The notes: generated by a model from the sequence alone, not told the origin. Positions 1-5,771 are shown, counted from the stretch's first letter. The stretch: DNA of 5,870 bases from Candidatus Methylomirabilota bacterium (GCA_023249205.1 JAHFDC010000064.1:1-5870); one strand, 5' to 3'. Translations and numbers: made by a program.

Positions 1-738
1 CTTGATGCCGCTCCCGCGGAGCATCGGCCCGCTCACCGCGTAGGCGCGGGCGTCCTCCTGGGTCAGGATCCCGACCCCCTGCGTCCGCTTCTGCCAGATG
101 ATGTTGTCGGTGGTCAGGCGGTCGTACTCCGGGAGGCGCGGCTTGAACCACTCCAGGAACGCCTTGCAGTCCCCGACCCACCCCTCCGGGAAGTCCATCG
201 GCATCCCGCCGATCCGGAAGAAGGAGTAATTGAGGCGCTGGCCGCTGACAGCCTCGAAGAGGTCCAGGACCATCTCCCGCTCGCGGAAGCACCACATGAA
301 GATGGTGAAATTCCCCAGGTCCAGGCCGAAGGTGCCCAGCCAGATGAGGTGGGAGGCGATCCGCTGGAGCTCCCCGAGGATGACCCGCATGTACTCGGCC
401 CGCTCGGGGACCTTTACGCCGGCCAAGCGCTCTATGGCAAGCACATAGCCGAAGTTGTTGTACATTGAGGCGAGGTAGTCCAGGCGATCGGTGTAGGGGA
501 TGATCATGATGTATTCCCGGTTCTCCCCGATCTTCTCGTGGCAGCGGTGCAGATACCCGATGTAGGGCCAGACGTCCAGGACGATCTCCCCGTCCAGCTT
601 CAGGAGCAGCCGGAGGACCCCGTGGGTGGAGGGGTGCTGCGGGCCCATGTTGACGTACATCTCCTCCATGGTCTCGGAGGCCCGAGTCTCCATCAGCTCT
701 TCTGCCGTCGGCGGCCGCGTGATGGCTCGCGTGGCCAT
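1..738 (-). CDS. nuoD: NADH-quinone oxidoreductase subunit D (49-kDa subunit), 3' part outside the window
   Basis: NuoD is the 49-kDa subunit of the peripheral arm of complex I. With NuoB it forms the pocket where quinone is reduced, on the cytoplasmic face of the membrane. The reading frame is open from ATG at 738 to the window edge: 246 codons of a family that usually has about 400. The N-terminal half carries the motif PQHPSTHG at residues 33-40, and DRLDYLASMYNN begins at about residue 84. His39 and Tyr88 are 49 residues apart and match the two quinone-binding residues known from the family (bovine His59 and Tyr108). Further family blocks follow: IASHLIWLGTFGLDLG, then RIGGMPMDFPEGW. The usual HRGxEK motif reads HRCHEK here. 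Only two bases separate it from nuoC, and a GGAGGGGGAG stretch inside the end of nuoC can serve as its ribosome binding site, so translation is probably coupled. Identity is secure; the gene is cut by the window edge, not visibly broken. Confidence 0.97.
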   Translation of the reverse strand, partial: MATRAITRPPTAEELMETRASETMEEMYVNMGPQHPSTHGVLRLLLKLDGEIVLDVWPYIGYLHRCHEKIGENREYIMIIPYTDRLDYLASMYNNFGYVLAIERLAGVKVPERAEYMRVILGELQRIASHLIWLGTFGLDLGNFTIFMWCFREREMVLDLFEAVSGQRLNYSFFRIGGMPMDFPEGWVGDCKAFLEWFKPRLPEYDRLTTDNIIWQKRTQGVGILTQEDARAYAVSGPMLRGSGIK

Positions 739-740
739 GC

Positions 741-1340
741 CTACTCCCCCTCCTCGGCCGGCGCCTCCGCGTCCCTGCTGTACAGACGCGCGCGCCGCTT
801 CTTCTCGGCGGCGTCGAAGCGGGGCATCCGCTCGTCTTCGTAGTCCTTCCGGAGGGGGTAGCCCATCCAGTCCTCCGGCAGGAGGATCCGCCGCAGGTCG
901 GGATGCCCCTCGAAGACGACTCCGAAGAGGTCGTAGGTCTCCCGCTCGTGCCAGTTGGCCGAGGCCCAGAGCGGGACGACGGTCCGCACCCGGGGGTCCT
1001 CGCGCGGCAGCAACACCTTCATCTCCACCTTGACCGGATGGCTCAAGGAGGAGACGTTGTACACCACTTCGATCTTCTTCTGCTCGATCCAGTCCACCCC
1101 GCAGAGGCAGTTCATGTACTCCAGGCCCATGTCCGAGAGGGCCTGGGCCACCTCCACGTTCCGGTCGGGGCGGACCTGCACCACCACCTCCCGACCGCGG
1201 GTCCGGGCCTCGACGATGGCGTCACCGGCCTTTGCCCTAAGCGCCTCGAGGAAAGCCTTCGCCTCCGGCGTCCCCTCGGCCTCCGCCATCCTGGGGGGTG
1301 CCGCGGCCGGCTTGTGCGCGCCCTTCTCCGCTTCCGCCAC
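741..1340 (-). CDS. nuoC: NADH-quinone oxidoreductase subunit C (30-kDa subunit)
   Basis: NuoC is the 30-kDa subunit of the complex I peripheral arm. It carries no cofactor and packs against NuoD and NuoB. The product has 199 residues, a normal length for an unfused NuoC. The family signature lies at residues 132-158: ERETYDLFGVVF, then GHPDLRRILLPEDW, followed by YPLRKDY. The chosen start is a GTG at 1340, because GAGGA stands about seven bases upstream. An in-frame ATG at 1289 (residue 18) has a poorer ribosome site. The first residues, (M)AEAE, recur at residues 18-22, and the first 25 or so residues are low-complexity Ala/Pro/Glu, so the exact N-terminus is uncertain. The C-terminal tail is charged. 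An 18-base gap separates it from nuoB and two bases from nuoD. nuoC and nuoD are separate genes, unlike the nuoCD fusion of Escherichia coli. Confidence 0.95.
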   Translation of the reverse strand: MAEAEKGAHKPAAAPPRMAEAEGTPEAKAFLEALRAKAGDAIVEARTRGREVVVQVRPDRNVEVAQALSDMGLEYMNCLCGVDWIEQKKIEVVYNVSSLSHPVKVEMKVLLPREDPRVRTVVPLWASANWHERETYDLFGVVFEGHPDLRRILLPEDWMGYPLRKDYEDERMPRFDAAEKKRRARLYSRDAEAPAEEGE

Positions 1341-1358
1341 GGCGAATCCTCGAGCAGG

Positions 1359-1871
1359 CTACGCGGCCCGCGCCCCGGCGCTTGCGGGAGCCCGCCGCGC
1401 GATCGTCATCTGGCTGATCTTCTCCTGGAGCTTGAGCACCCCGTAGATCAGGGCCTCGGGGCGGGGGGGGCAGCCGGGGACGTAGACATCCACCGGGACC
1501 ACCTGGTCCACCCCCTTCACCACGTGGTAGCCCTCGTAGTAGAAGGGGCCCCCGGAGATGGCGCAGGCCCCCATGGCGATGACCCACTTCGGCTCGGGCA
1601 TCTGCTCGTAGAGGAGCTTGATCCGGGGGGCCATCTTCTCGGTGACGGTGCCGGCCACGATCATGACGTCGGACTGGCGGGGGGAGGGGCGGAAGACCCC
1701 GGCCCCGAGCCGGTCCAGATCGAAGCGGGAGGCCCCGGTGGCCATCATCTCGATGGCGCAGCAGGCGAGCCCGAAGGTCATGGGCCAGGGGGAGGACTTC
1801 CGGGCCCAGTTGAAGAGCCAGTCGAGGGAGGTGGTGAGGATGCCGGGGGGGAGGTTCTGGATCACACCCAT
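1359..1871 (-). CDS. nuoB: NADH-quinone oxidoreductase subunit B (PSST subunit, cluster N2)
   Basis: NuoB holds the terminal [4Fe-4S] cluster N2, which passes electrons to quinone in complex I. The product has 170 residues. All four cluster ligands are visible: the tandem pair Cys37-Cys38 in [11 protein letters not shown], Cys103 in [11 protein letters not shown], and Cys134 in [11 protein letters not shown]. The stretch [16 protein letters not shown] at residues 67-82 is also typical of the family. The start is the ATG at 1871, which overlaps the last ten bases of nuoA. The frame stays open upstream to another ATG at 2090, but that part lies inside nuoA and shows no family similarity, so it was rejected. 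The C-terminal ten residues are Ala/Arg-rich and probably lineage-specific. The Pro-Pro after Cys134 is encoded through a run of eight C, a likely place for sequencing slips, but the frame is intact. Confidence 0.97.
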   Translation of the reverse strand: MGVIQNLPPGILTTSLDWLFNWARKSSPWPMTFGLACCAIEMMATGASRFDLDRLGAGVFRPSPRQSDVMIVAGTVTEKMAPRIKLLYEQMPEPKWVIAMGACAISGGPFYYEGYHVVKGVDQVVPVDVYVPGCPPRPEALIYGVLKLQEKISQMTIARRAPASAGARAA

Positions 1872-2221
1872 TCCAGCGCCCCCTTGGCCCACGCGTAGGC
1901 GAACCCGACCAGCAGGACGGCGATGAAGATCATCATCTCGACGAAGGCGAAGAGGCCGAGGGACTTGAAGACCACCGCCCAGGGGAAGAGGAAGACCACC
2001 TCCACGGCGAAGACGATGAAGATCAGGGCGTACAGGTAGTAGCGGACGTGGAACCGGATCCAGCCCTGCCCGATCGGCTCCTCCCCGCACTCGTAGGTGG
2101 ACAGTTTGTCCGGGTTCGGGGCGGAGGGCCGGATGAGCCGGCTCAGGACGTCAATATTAAAGATGACGAAGAGGACGCCGATCAGCAGGAAGAAGGCCGG
2201 GTACGCGTAGTCGGCCGCCAT
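1862..2221 (-). CDS. nuoA: NADH-quinone oxidoreductase subunit A (ND3-like membrane subunit)
   Basis: NuoA is a small membrane subunit at the junction of the two arms of complex I, equivalent to mitochondrial ND3. The product has 119 residues, a normal length. It has three predicted membrane helices at about residues 7-27, 62-82 and 90-112. Between the first two is the conserved loop YECGEEP (residues 43-49), whose Cys45 matches the redox-sensitive ND3 cysteine. The second helix has [12 protein letters not shown] at 71-82. In most NuoA/ND3 proteins this reads FDxE; here the Asp is Ala72, while Glu74 is kept. The ATG at 2221 is preceded by GGGAGGGGGAACACCG, a usable ribosome site. It is the first gene of the nuo run and follows a 342-base spacer holding a terminator and a possible promoter. 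It overlaps nuoB by ten bases. Confidence 0.96.
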   Translation of the reverse strand: MAADYAYPAFFLLIGVLFVIFNIDVLSRLIRPSAPNPDKLSTYECGEEPIGQGWIRFHVRYYLYALIFIVFAVEVVFLFPWAVVFKSLGLFAFVEMMIFIAVLLVGFAYAWAKGALEWV

Positions 2222-2326
2222 CGGTGTTCCCCCTCCCGTGCGAGACGGAGCGGTTGATGAGCCGGGGCCAGCGGGGCAGCCGTGACCCGTGGGACGGTGG
2301 GTGGTGTGGAAACCCGGGCCTACACG

Positions 2327-2348
2327 AAAAATGCCCTCGAAAGGGCAT
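2327..2348 (-). terminator. Intrinsic (Rho-independent) terminator with UUCG loop
   Basis: On the minus strand ATGCCCT, TTCG and AGGGCAT form a perfect seven-base-pair stem closed by a UUCG tetraloop. The last stem T is followed by four more T. This is the classical shape of an intrinsic terminator. It lies about 215 bases after the response-regulator stop codon and about 105 bases before nuoA. It could end the upstream operon, or, if nuo transcription begins further upstream, act as an attenuator in the nuo leader. The loop is also nearly symmetric on the plus strand, but the T-run supports the minus orientation. Confidence 0.72.
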
Positions 2349-2411
2349 CACGCGCGCTGCGTTCTGGCCGCCGGCCGCTCACTTTGTGAAAAGCGACGCA
2401 AAACTGGCCTC

Positions 2412-2441
2412 TGTGTACCACCCTCCTTCTCAACCTGTCAA
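2412..2441 (-). promoter_or_regulatory. Possible sigma-70 promoter for the nuo operon
   Basis: A perfect TTGACA hexamer (complement of 2436-2441) stands 18 bases upstream of TACACA (complement of 2412-2417). The -35 box is exact, but the -10 box matches TATAAT at only three of six positions, so this is weak evidence. If real, transcription would start near 2405 and give nuoA a leader of about 185 bases containing the UUCG hairpin. Confidence 0.3.
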
Positions 2442-2563
2442 GGGAAAATGGGCTGCAGGAGCACGGCTTTGGGGCCTGTGCGGGGCCGGAGGGAGCTGCC
2501 GACACCCCTGAGCCGGCCCGCCTGTCGGGCGTTAGGAAGCGCGACGGGGCTGAGGCCTCTGCC

Positions 2564-3043
2564 TCAGGCCGGGGCGAGGGGGTCCAGGGCCCGCTGCACT
2601 GCCGCCAAGAGATCGCCGATCCGGACGGGCTTGGTGAGGTAGGCCGCCACGTGCAGGTCCATCGCCCGGACGTAACTCTGCCAGTCACCCAGCCCGGTGA
2701 TCAGGATGACCGGCAGGTGCGGCCAGCGCTGGCGCGCGGCCTCCACAAGACGGAGCCCGTTCATGCGCGGCATGAAGATGTCGGTGATCAGGAGGGCATA
2801 GGGGTGGCTCGCCAGCGCCGCCAGCGCCTCCGCGCCGTCGCTGGCCAAATCCACGCTGAAGCCACGCCGCTCCAGGGCGCGGCGGAGGAGAACCGCCATA
2901 TCCTCCTCGTCCTCCACGACAAGGATCCGCTGGGGCGAGTCTTGCACGGGTTCGCTCCCTCCGGATAGCGGGTCGCCCCGCCCCCCGCCATGGGCCCCGC
3001 TGCCCGATCGCGGGGACCGAGGACCGCTGTCAGCGGTACTCAT
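2564..3043 (-). CDS. Stand-alone response regulator (receiver domain only)
   Basis: The 159-residue product is a single CheY-like receiver domain (about residues 38-155) with no output domain. The phosphorylation machinery is complete: acidic pocket Glu44-Asp45 in RILVVEDEED, phospho-acceptor Asp88 in LLITDIFMPRMNG, Thr116 in VILITGLG, and Lys138-Pro139 in AAYLTKPV. It should therefore be phosphorylated by a histidine kinase, but no kinase is in the window and the target is unknown. The ATG at 3043 overlaps the preceding metal-binding protein gene by 14 bases, and its ribosome site is poor. An alternative GTG at 2947 (residue 33) has GGAGG ten bases upstream and would give a typical 127-residue receiver. 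The Gly/Ser/Arg-rich first 32 residues could therefore be untranslated. It is the last gene before the spacer and may regulate the copper-oxidase block, the nuo genes, or something elsewhere. Confidence 0.9.
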   Translation of the reverse strand: MSTADSGPRSPRSGSGAHGGGRGDPLSGGSEPVQDSPQRILVVEDEEDMAVLLRRALERRGFSVDLASDGAEALAALASHPYALLITDIFMPRMNGLRLVEAARQRWPHLPVILITGLGDWQSYVRAMDLHVAAYLTKPVRIGDLLAAVQRALDPLAPA

Positions 3044-3535
3044 ACTCGAAGACAGCCCGAGCCGGCGTGCTCCAGACGTCCTTCTGCTCCCTGCTGCGCA
3101 TCAGGTCTGGCGGCCGGATGTCCAGGAAAATGCTGAAGCGATACCCCTTCACCAGCGTCACGTTGTCCCCGTAGTGGAAGGTATTCCCGATCATCGGGAG
3201 CAGGTCCACCGTGAAGGCCCGGCCCGTCAGCCGGTTCTGGACCGTGGCCGTGACGCTCAGGTACGGGATATTCATCCGGCGGATCGTGTCAAAGGCTGTC
3301 ACCTCAGATGGTGGGTCGGCGACCCGACCGGCTCCCCCTCCCCGTGGGGGTGGGTATGAAGCGGCGGGAGGACGATCCCCTTCTCCGCCGGCCACACGAA
3401 CAGGGCAATCTGCATGTCCTTGACAAGTTCTACCCCCACCAGGGGTCCGGGGCCGGCCCGCGCCCCCGCCGGGGAGAGCAGCAGGCCCAGCGCCAGGGCC
3501 GTGAGCGTCGGGCGGATCCAGCTGCATGCCCTCAT
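3030..3535 (-). pseudogene. P19/Tp34-like periplasmic iron/copper-binding protein, disrupted by a one-base frameshift
   Basis: The family binds iron or copper in the periplasm and works with iron permeases (Campylobacter P19, Treponema Tp34). From ATG 3535 (AGGAGG seven bases upstream) the frame gives a signal peptide (hydrophobic at about 9-22, likely cut near ARA) and a His-rich stretch HTHPH (60-64). It then stops at 3299 after THHLR. The rest of the domain is in another frame, from about 3305 to the TGA at 3030. Adding one base at 3305 joins them as THHLEVTAFD and gives a 168-residue protein, close to family size. In that product His76-Leu-Glu78, Met115 and His121 (in PM...HYG) line up, from memory, with the P19 metal ligands. 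IPYLSVTATVQN and the C-terminal FEYEY also fit the family. A fourth P19 ligand (His near MHRH) appears to be missing. The cause may be a real mutation or an assembly error. Confidence 0.8.
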
Positions 3536-3599
3536 CACCGTCCCTCCTTTCAGGGCGGCCCCGGTCCGCCTATCCTGCACCCGAGCGGGCCGCCTGCAC

Positions 3600-4598
3600 C
3601 TAATGGTCCTTGTGCTTGGTCGGCGAAGTGGCCTTGCCTTCGTACACGATCGCCATTGCCAAGCCGCCAGGGTAGTCGCCATCGTTCGTGACGAACGGGA
3701 TGATGTGATCGTGGAACAGCCACGTCCCGGGGTTGTTAGCCGTGAAGACAAAGTCGTACCGCTCTCCCGGCCCAATGAGGACCGTGTCCTTGTGCAGCGG
3801 CTCCCGCAGGCGGTGCCCGTCCGTATGGGTGATCTCGCCCGCATGCCCGTGGAGATGCATCGAGTGCACCAGATAGCCGATGTTGATGAGCCGGATCCGG
3901 ACGCGCTCCCCCTCCTTGACCCTCAGCGGGGCTGTCGCCGGGAAGCTCTTGCCGTTGATGGTGAAGTAATTGGCGTCCTTCAAGAGCCGGGGGTGGCTCA
4001 TCGTCGCGTGGTCCCCCGAGTCCTCGTCAATGATCCATTCGTCCAGCATCAGGGTCACGTCCTTGTCCACCCGGGGCTCGCCTCGCTTGTCCCTGGGCTC
4101 CACGATGAACGCCCCGTACATCCCCATGTCCACGTGGTGCGGACTGTTGACATGGCAGTGGTACATGTGGGTGCCCGGGGTCCAGGCCACAAAGTCGTAG
4201 ACGAAGGTCCCGCCGGGCGGCACGGGGTCCTGGGAGATTCCGGGTACGCCATCCATGTTGTTGGGGAGGTGGAGCCCATGGAAGTGGATGGTGTGCTCCG
4301 AGTTCGTCTCGTTCCGGAACGTCACCCGGACGCGCTCTCCTTGCCTCACGCGGAGCTCCGGCCCCGGCACCGTGCCGTTGAAGGCCCACGTGAGGATGGT
4401 CGGCCCGCCAGGGAAAAACTGGTGCGGGGTCTCCCTCACCGTTAAGGTGAACTCCCTATCTGGCTTCTTCCCTTGCGCCGCTTCCCCGGCGTGGGAGGCC
4501 AGCAGCAGCAGGCCAAGGGCGATGAGACTCCTCGTGATTCCTCGCCTTGTATGCCCCTCTTGCGGTCCGGCTCGTCCCAAGTCTTTTCTCTTCTCCAC
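3600..4598 (-). CDS. Secreted two-domain multicopper oxidase (blue-copper site in domain 1 only)
   Basis: The protein probably oxidises a metal ion, phenol or similar reductant outside the cytoplasm and reduces O2 to water. It has 332 residues. A late signal peptide has Arg18-Arg19 and a hydrophobic core at 24-35, with likely cleavage near GEAA (38-41). Two cupredoxin domains follow. Domain 1 has HTIHFHG (102-108) and MYHCHV (145-150). Its type 1 copper ligands are His102, Cys148, His155 (or His154) and Met160. Domain 2 has HSMHLHGH (245-252) and WLFHDHI (293-299). Eight His residues (105, 107, 147, 149, 248, 250, 296, 298) supply the trinuclear cluster. Asp297 replaces Cys in domain 2, so that domain has no type 1 copper. 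This matches type C two-domain oxidases such as the Nitrosomonas europaea enzyme. HCH instead of HCA argues against a nitrite reductase. The GTG start at 4598 has AGGAGGTGA seven bases upstream. Substrate unknown; a ferroxidase role is inferred from the iron-binding neighbour. Confidence 0.93.
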   Translation of the reverse strand: MEKRKDLGRAGPQEGHTRRGITRSLIALGLLLLASHAGEAAQGKKPDREFTLTVRETPHQFFPGGPTILTWAFNGTVPGPELRVRQGERVRVTFRNETNSEHTIHFHGLHLPNNMDGVPGISQDPVPPGGTFVYDFVAWTPGTHMYHCHVNSPHHVDMGMYGAFIVEPRDKRGEPRVDKDVTLMLDEWIIDEDSGDHATMSHPRLLKDANYFTINGKSFPATAPLRVKEGERVRIRLINIGYLVHSMHLHGHAGEITHTDGHRLREPLHKDTVLIGPGERYDFVFTANNPGTWLFHDHIIPFVTNDGDYPGGLAMAIVYEGKATSPTKHKDH

Positions 4599-4609
4599 GG
4601 TGTCACCTC

Positions 4610-4675
4610 CTACCGGTATTCGCAGAGGAAGATTGCCTGGGCGAGCCCCATTGCGACTGTGAGCGCGCGTTTCAT
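4610..4675 (-). CDS. Possible 21-residue leader or small membrane peptide
   Basis: A short frame from ATG 4675 to TAG at 4610 encodes 21 residues, beginning MKRALTVAMGLAQAIF and ending in CEYR. The sequence has two basic residues, then a hydrophobic stretch long enough for one membrane pass or a minimal signal. Its TAG stop is the first part of TAGGAGGTGA, the ribosome site of the multicopper oxidase. Ribosomes finishing this ORF would thus sit on that site, a layout seen in translational coupling. The upstream ribosome site (AAGGGGGCAACAAGCT) is poor, and a frame this short is expected by chance, so existence is uncertain. Confidence 0.3.
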   Translation of the reverse strand: MKRALTVAMGLAQAIFLCEYR

Positions 4676-4709
4676 AGCTTGTTGCCCCCTTTCGCCTTGC
4701 GGGCCGGGT

Positions 4710-5117
4710 CTAATGGCCGGCTAGATACTCGAACACCGGGGGCCACAGCAGGGTCGTGGCGATGCCGATCCCAACCAGGAAGACGATCAGCCACCGCCCG
4801 AGGTTCAGGTCCCGGTTCCGCAGCGCCCCATGCAGGACAATCCAGGTACCGATCCACACCAGCAAGGAGAGGGTCTGCTTCCCGGAGTACGGCCCGATCC
4901 CCTCGGCTCCCGGCATCCAGAGCTTGCCGATGCCGTGCACCCACTCGTTGAAGGCCTTCGAGGCTGCGGTGCCCAAGTTCACCACGGCCAGCGTGATCAT
5001 CCCCAGGGCGGCCGCCAGGGGAGCCGCCACCGCCGGTCCGCTCTCCCGGGGCTGCTCCGGCGAGGGGCTCCACGCCACCTCCACCCCGCGGTCCCGCTCA
5101 ACGGCCGTCGCGCTCAT
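4710..5117 (-). CDS. Small membrane protein of unknown function, three predicted helices
   Basis: I do not recognise this 135-residue protein. The first 28 residues are polar and charged. Three hydrophobic segments follow at about residues 30-52, 81-98 and 107-127. The first two are separated by a longer loop containing NEWVHGIGKLW and GIGPYSGKQT, which is probably exposed. His61, His95 and the C-terminal His135 could bind metal or haem, but no known motif is evident. The ATG at 5117 has GAGAGGAGA about seven bases upstream. It lies 18 bases after the five-helix protein gene and 111 bases before the multicopper oxidase gene, so it is probably co-transcribed with both and may anchor or serve the oxidase in the membrane. 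This role is inference. Codon use (G/C at third positions) fits the minus-strand neighbours, which supports this frame over the overlapping alternative. Confidence 0.82.
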   Translation of the reverse strand: MSATAVERDRGVEVAWSPSPEQPRESGPAVAAPLAAALGMITLAVVNLGTAASKAFNEWVHGIGKLWMPGAEGIGPYSGKQTLSLLVWIGTWIVLHGALRNRDLNLGRWLIVFLVGIGIATTLLWPPVFEYLAGH

Positions 5118-5135
5118 GGTCGCTCTCCTCTCCCG

Positions 5136-5741
5136 CTACGCGGGCTTTAGTTTCGTCACCGCGGCCCCCAGCCCAAAGGCAACCACCAGGTAGAAGAACG
5201 CCAGCGCCAGGAGCACGGCCACCGTGTACCGCATCCACTTCCGGTCCAGGACCTGCGCCCCGTAGTACCAGAGGATGAACGCGGCGGCCACGGTCAGGGG
5301 CAGGGTGAAGAGCGCGATGAACTCCTTGAACTCGAAGAAGATCTTGTGGATCACCGGCACGTTGGCCAGGAACCACGAGCGCGGGCTCGCCGGGTCCTTC
5401 GCGCGGTAGTAGATGTAGAGCCAGTTCCCGAAGACGATGGCCAGCAGCGACAGCGTGGCGGACACCGTAGCCAGGAGCTGGAGGTCGGCGAAGGCCCGGA
5501 TCCGCCCGGTCCAGAGACGCCAGGCCAGGTAGAGCCCGATGGTTCCCACGAAAAGGTAAAGGAAGGCCGCCAGCCCGTGGAACATGGCCGGCACGGCGGC
5601 CTGGCTGGGACCCAGGAGGGCCGAGAAAGGTGCCGTGGCCAGGACGAAGGCCAGCGCCGAGCCAATCAAAATTCCCACGACCAGGGCCAGTGAGGCCGTC
5701 GAGGCCTCTTTGCGCTCTTCGAGGTGCTCGCTTGCATTCAT
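5136..5741 (-). CDS. Integral membrane protein of unknown function, five predicted helices
   Basis: I do not recognise the family of this 201-residue protein. It has five hydrophobic segments at about residues 17-40, 50-75, 88-112, 134-160 and 172-195, with a charged N-terminus. Polar residues stand inside or at the ends of helices: His55 in MFHGL, and a cluster His132-Lys133 then Glu137-Phe-Lys-Glu140 entering helix 4. An ExxE pair in a helix is reminiscent of metal-conducting FTR1 proteins, which use REGLE, but the Arg is absent and the fold differs. Haem binding by the two His is another possibility. A loop WLYIYYRAKDPASPRSW (107-123) lies between helices 3 and 4. The ATG at 5741 has GGGGAGGG six bases upstream. 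It follows the truncated nitrite reductase-like gene by 30 bases and precedes the next membrane protein gene by 18, suggesting one operon and possibly one complex. Confidence 0.85.
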   Translation of the reverse strand: MNASEHLEERKEASTASLALVVGILIGSALAFVLATAPFSALLGPSQAAVPAMFHGLAAFLYLFVGTIGLYLAWRLWTGRIRAFADLQLLATVSATLSLLAIVFGNWLYIYYRAKDPASPRSWFLANVPVIHKIFFEFKEFIALFTLPLTVAAAFILWYYGAQVLDRKWMRYTVAVLLALAFFYLVVAFGLGAAVTKLKPA

Positions 5742-5771
5742 CGATTACCCTCCCCTTTCCCCGTGAAGACT

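Larger units (their letters stand above)
2222..2563. other. Intergenic spacer between the response-regulator gene and nuoA
   Basis: This 342-base stretch contains no gene I can support. Short open frames on either strand have no recognisable protein pattern and no ribosome site. Reading on the minus strand, it holds a GC hairpin at 2516-2530, a TTGACA hexamer at 2436-2441 with a poor -10 candidate, a partial Rex-like palindrome at 2384-2401, and an intrinsic terminator at 2327-2348. About 105 bases lie between the terminator and nuoA, with no convincing sigma-70 promoter in them. A/T content is locally higher around 2385-2450 than in the flanking genes, as expected for a regulatory region. 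Confidence 0.7.

Noticed and set aside
903..1898. Long plus-strand open frame of 331 codons
   Set aside because: It runs antisense across nuoC and nuoB, is rich in Gly, His, Pro and Asp as expected from the reverse strand of GC-rich genes, and shows no domain. The minus strand encodes clear complex I subunits.
1872..2090. Upstream extension of nuoB to an ATG at 2090
   Set aside because: The extension lies inside nuoA, is Arg/Leu/Pro-rich without NuoB similarity, and the ATG at 1871 gives a normal NuoB N-terminus.
2550..2567. CTGAGGC-CTCT-GCCTCAG hairpin overlapping the response-regulator stop codon as a terminator
   Set aside because: The stem is only seven pairs and is not followed by a T-run on the minus strand; the UUCG hairpin at 2327-2348 is a much better terminator.
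3299..3325. Programmed -1 frameshifting in the metal-binding gene
   Set aside because: There is no X-XXY-YYZ slippery heptamer at 3305. The nearby GGGTCG-G-CGACCC palindrome (3313-3325) is upstream in the RNA, not downstream where a stimulator would sit. A mutation or sequence error is simpler.
3414..4445. Long plus-strand open frame of 343 codons
   Set aside because: It is antisense to the multicopper oxidase and the metal-binding gene. Its Val/His/Arg/Pro bias is that of a shadow frame, and the minus strand has all copper-site motifs.
3600..4598. Calling the oxidase a copper nitrite reductase (NirK)
   Set aside because: NirK has HCA at the type 1 Cys and lacks most trinuclear His. This protein has HCH and HDH with all eight cluster His.
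4672..5073. Alternative minus-strand frame of 133 codons overlapping the three-helix protein
   Set aside because: It is Gly/Arg/Ala-rich without membrane or domain pattern and has no ribosome site, while the 4710-5117 frame has a ribosome site and three clean hydrophobic segments.
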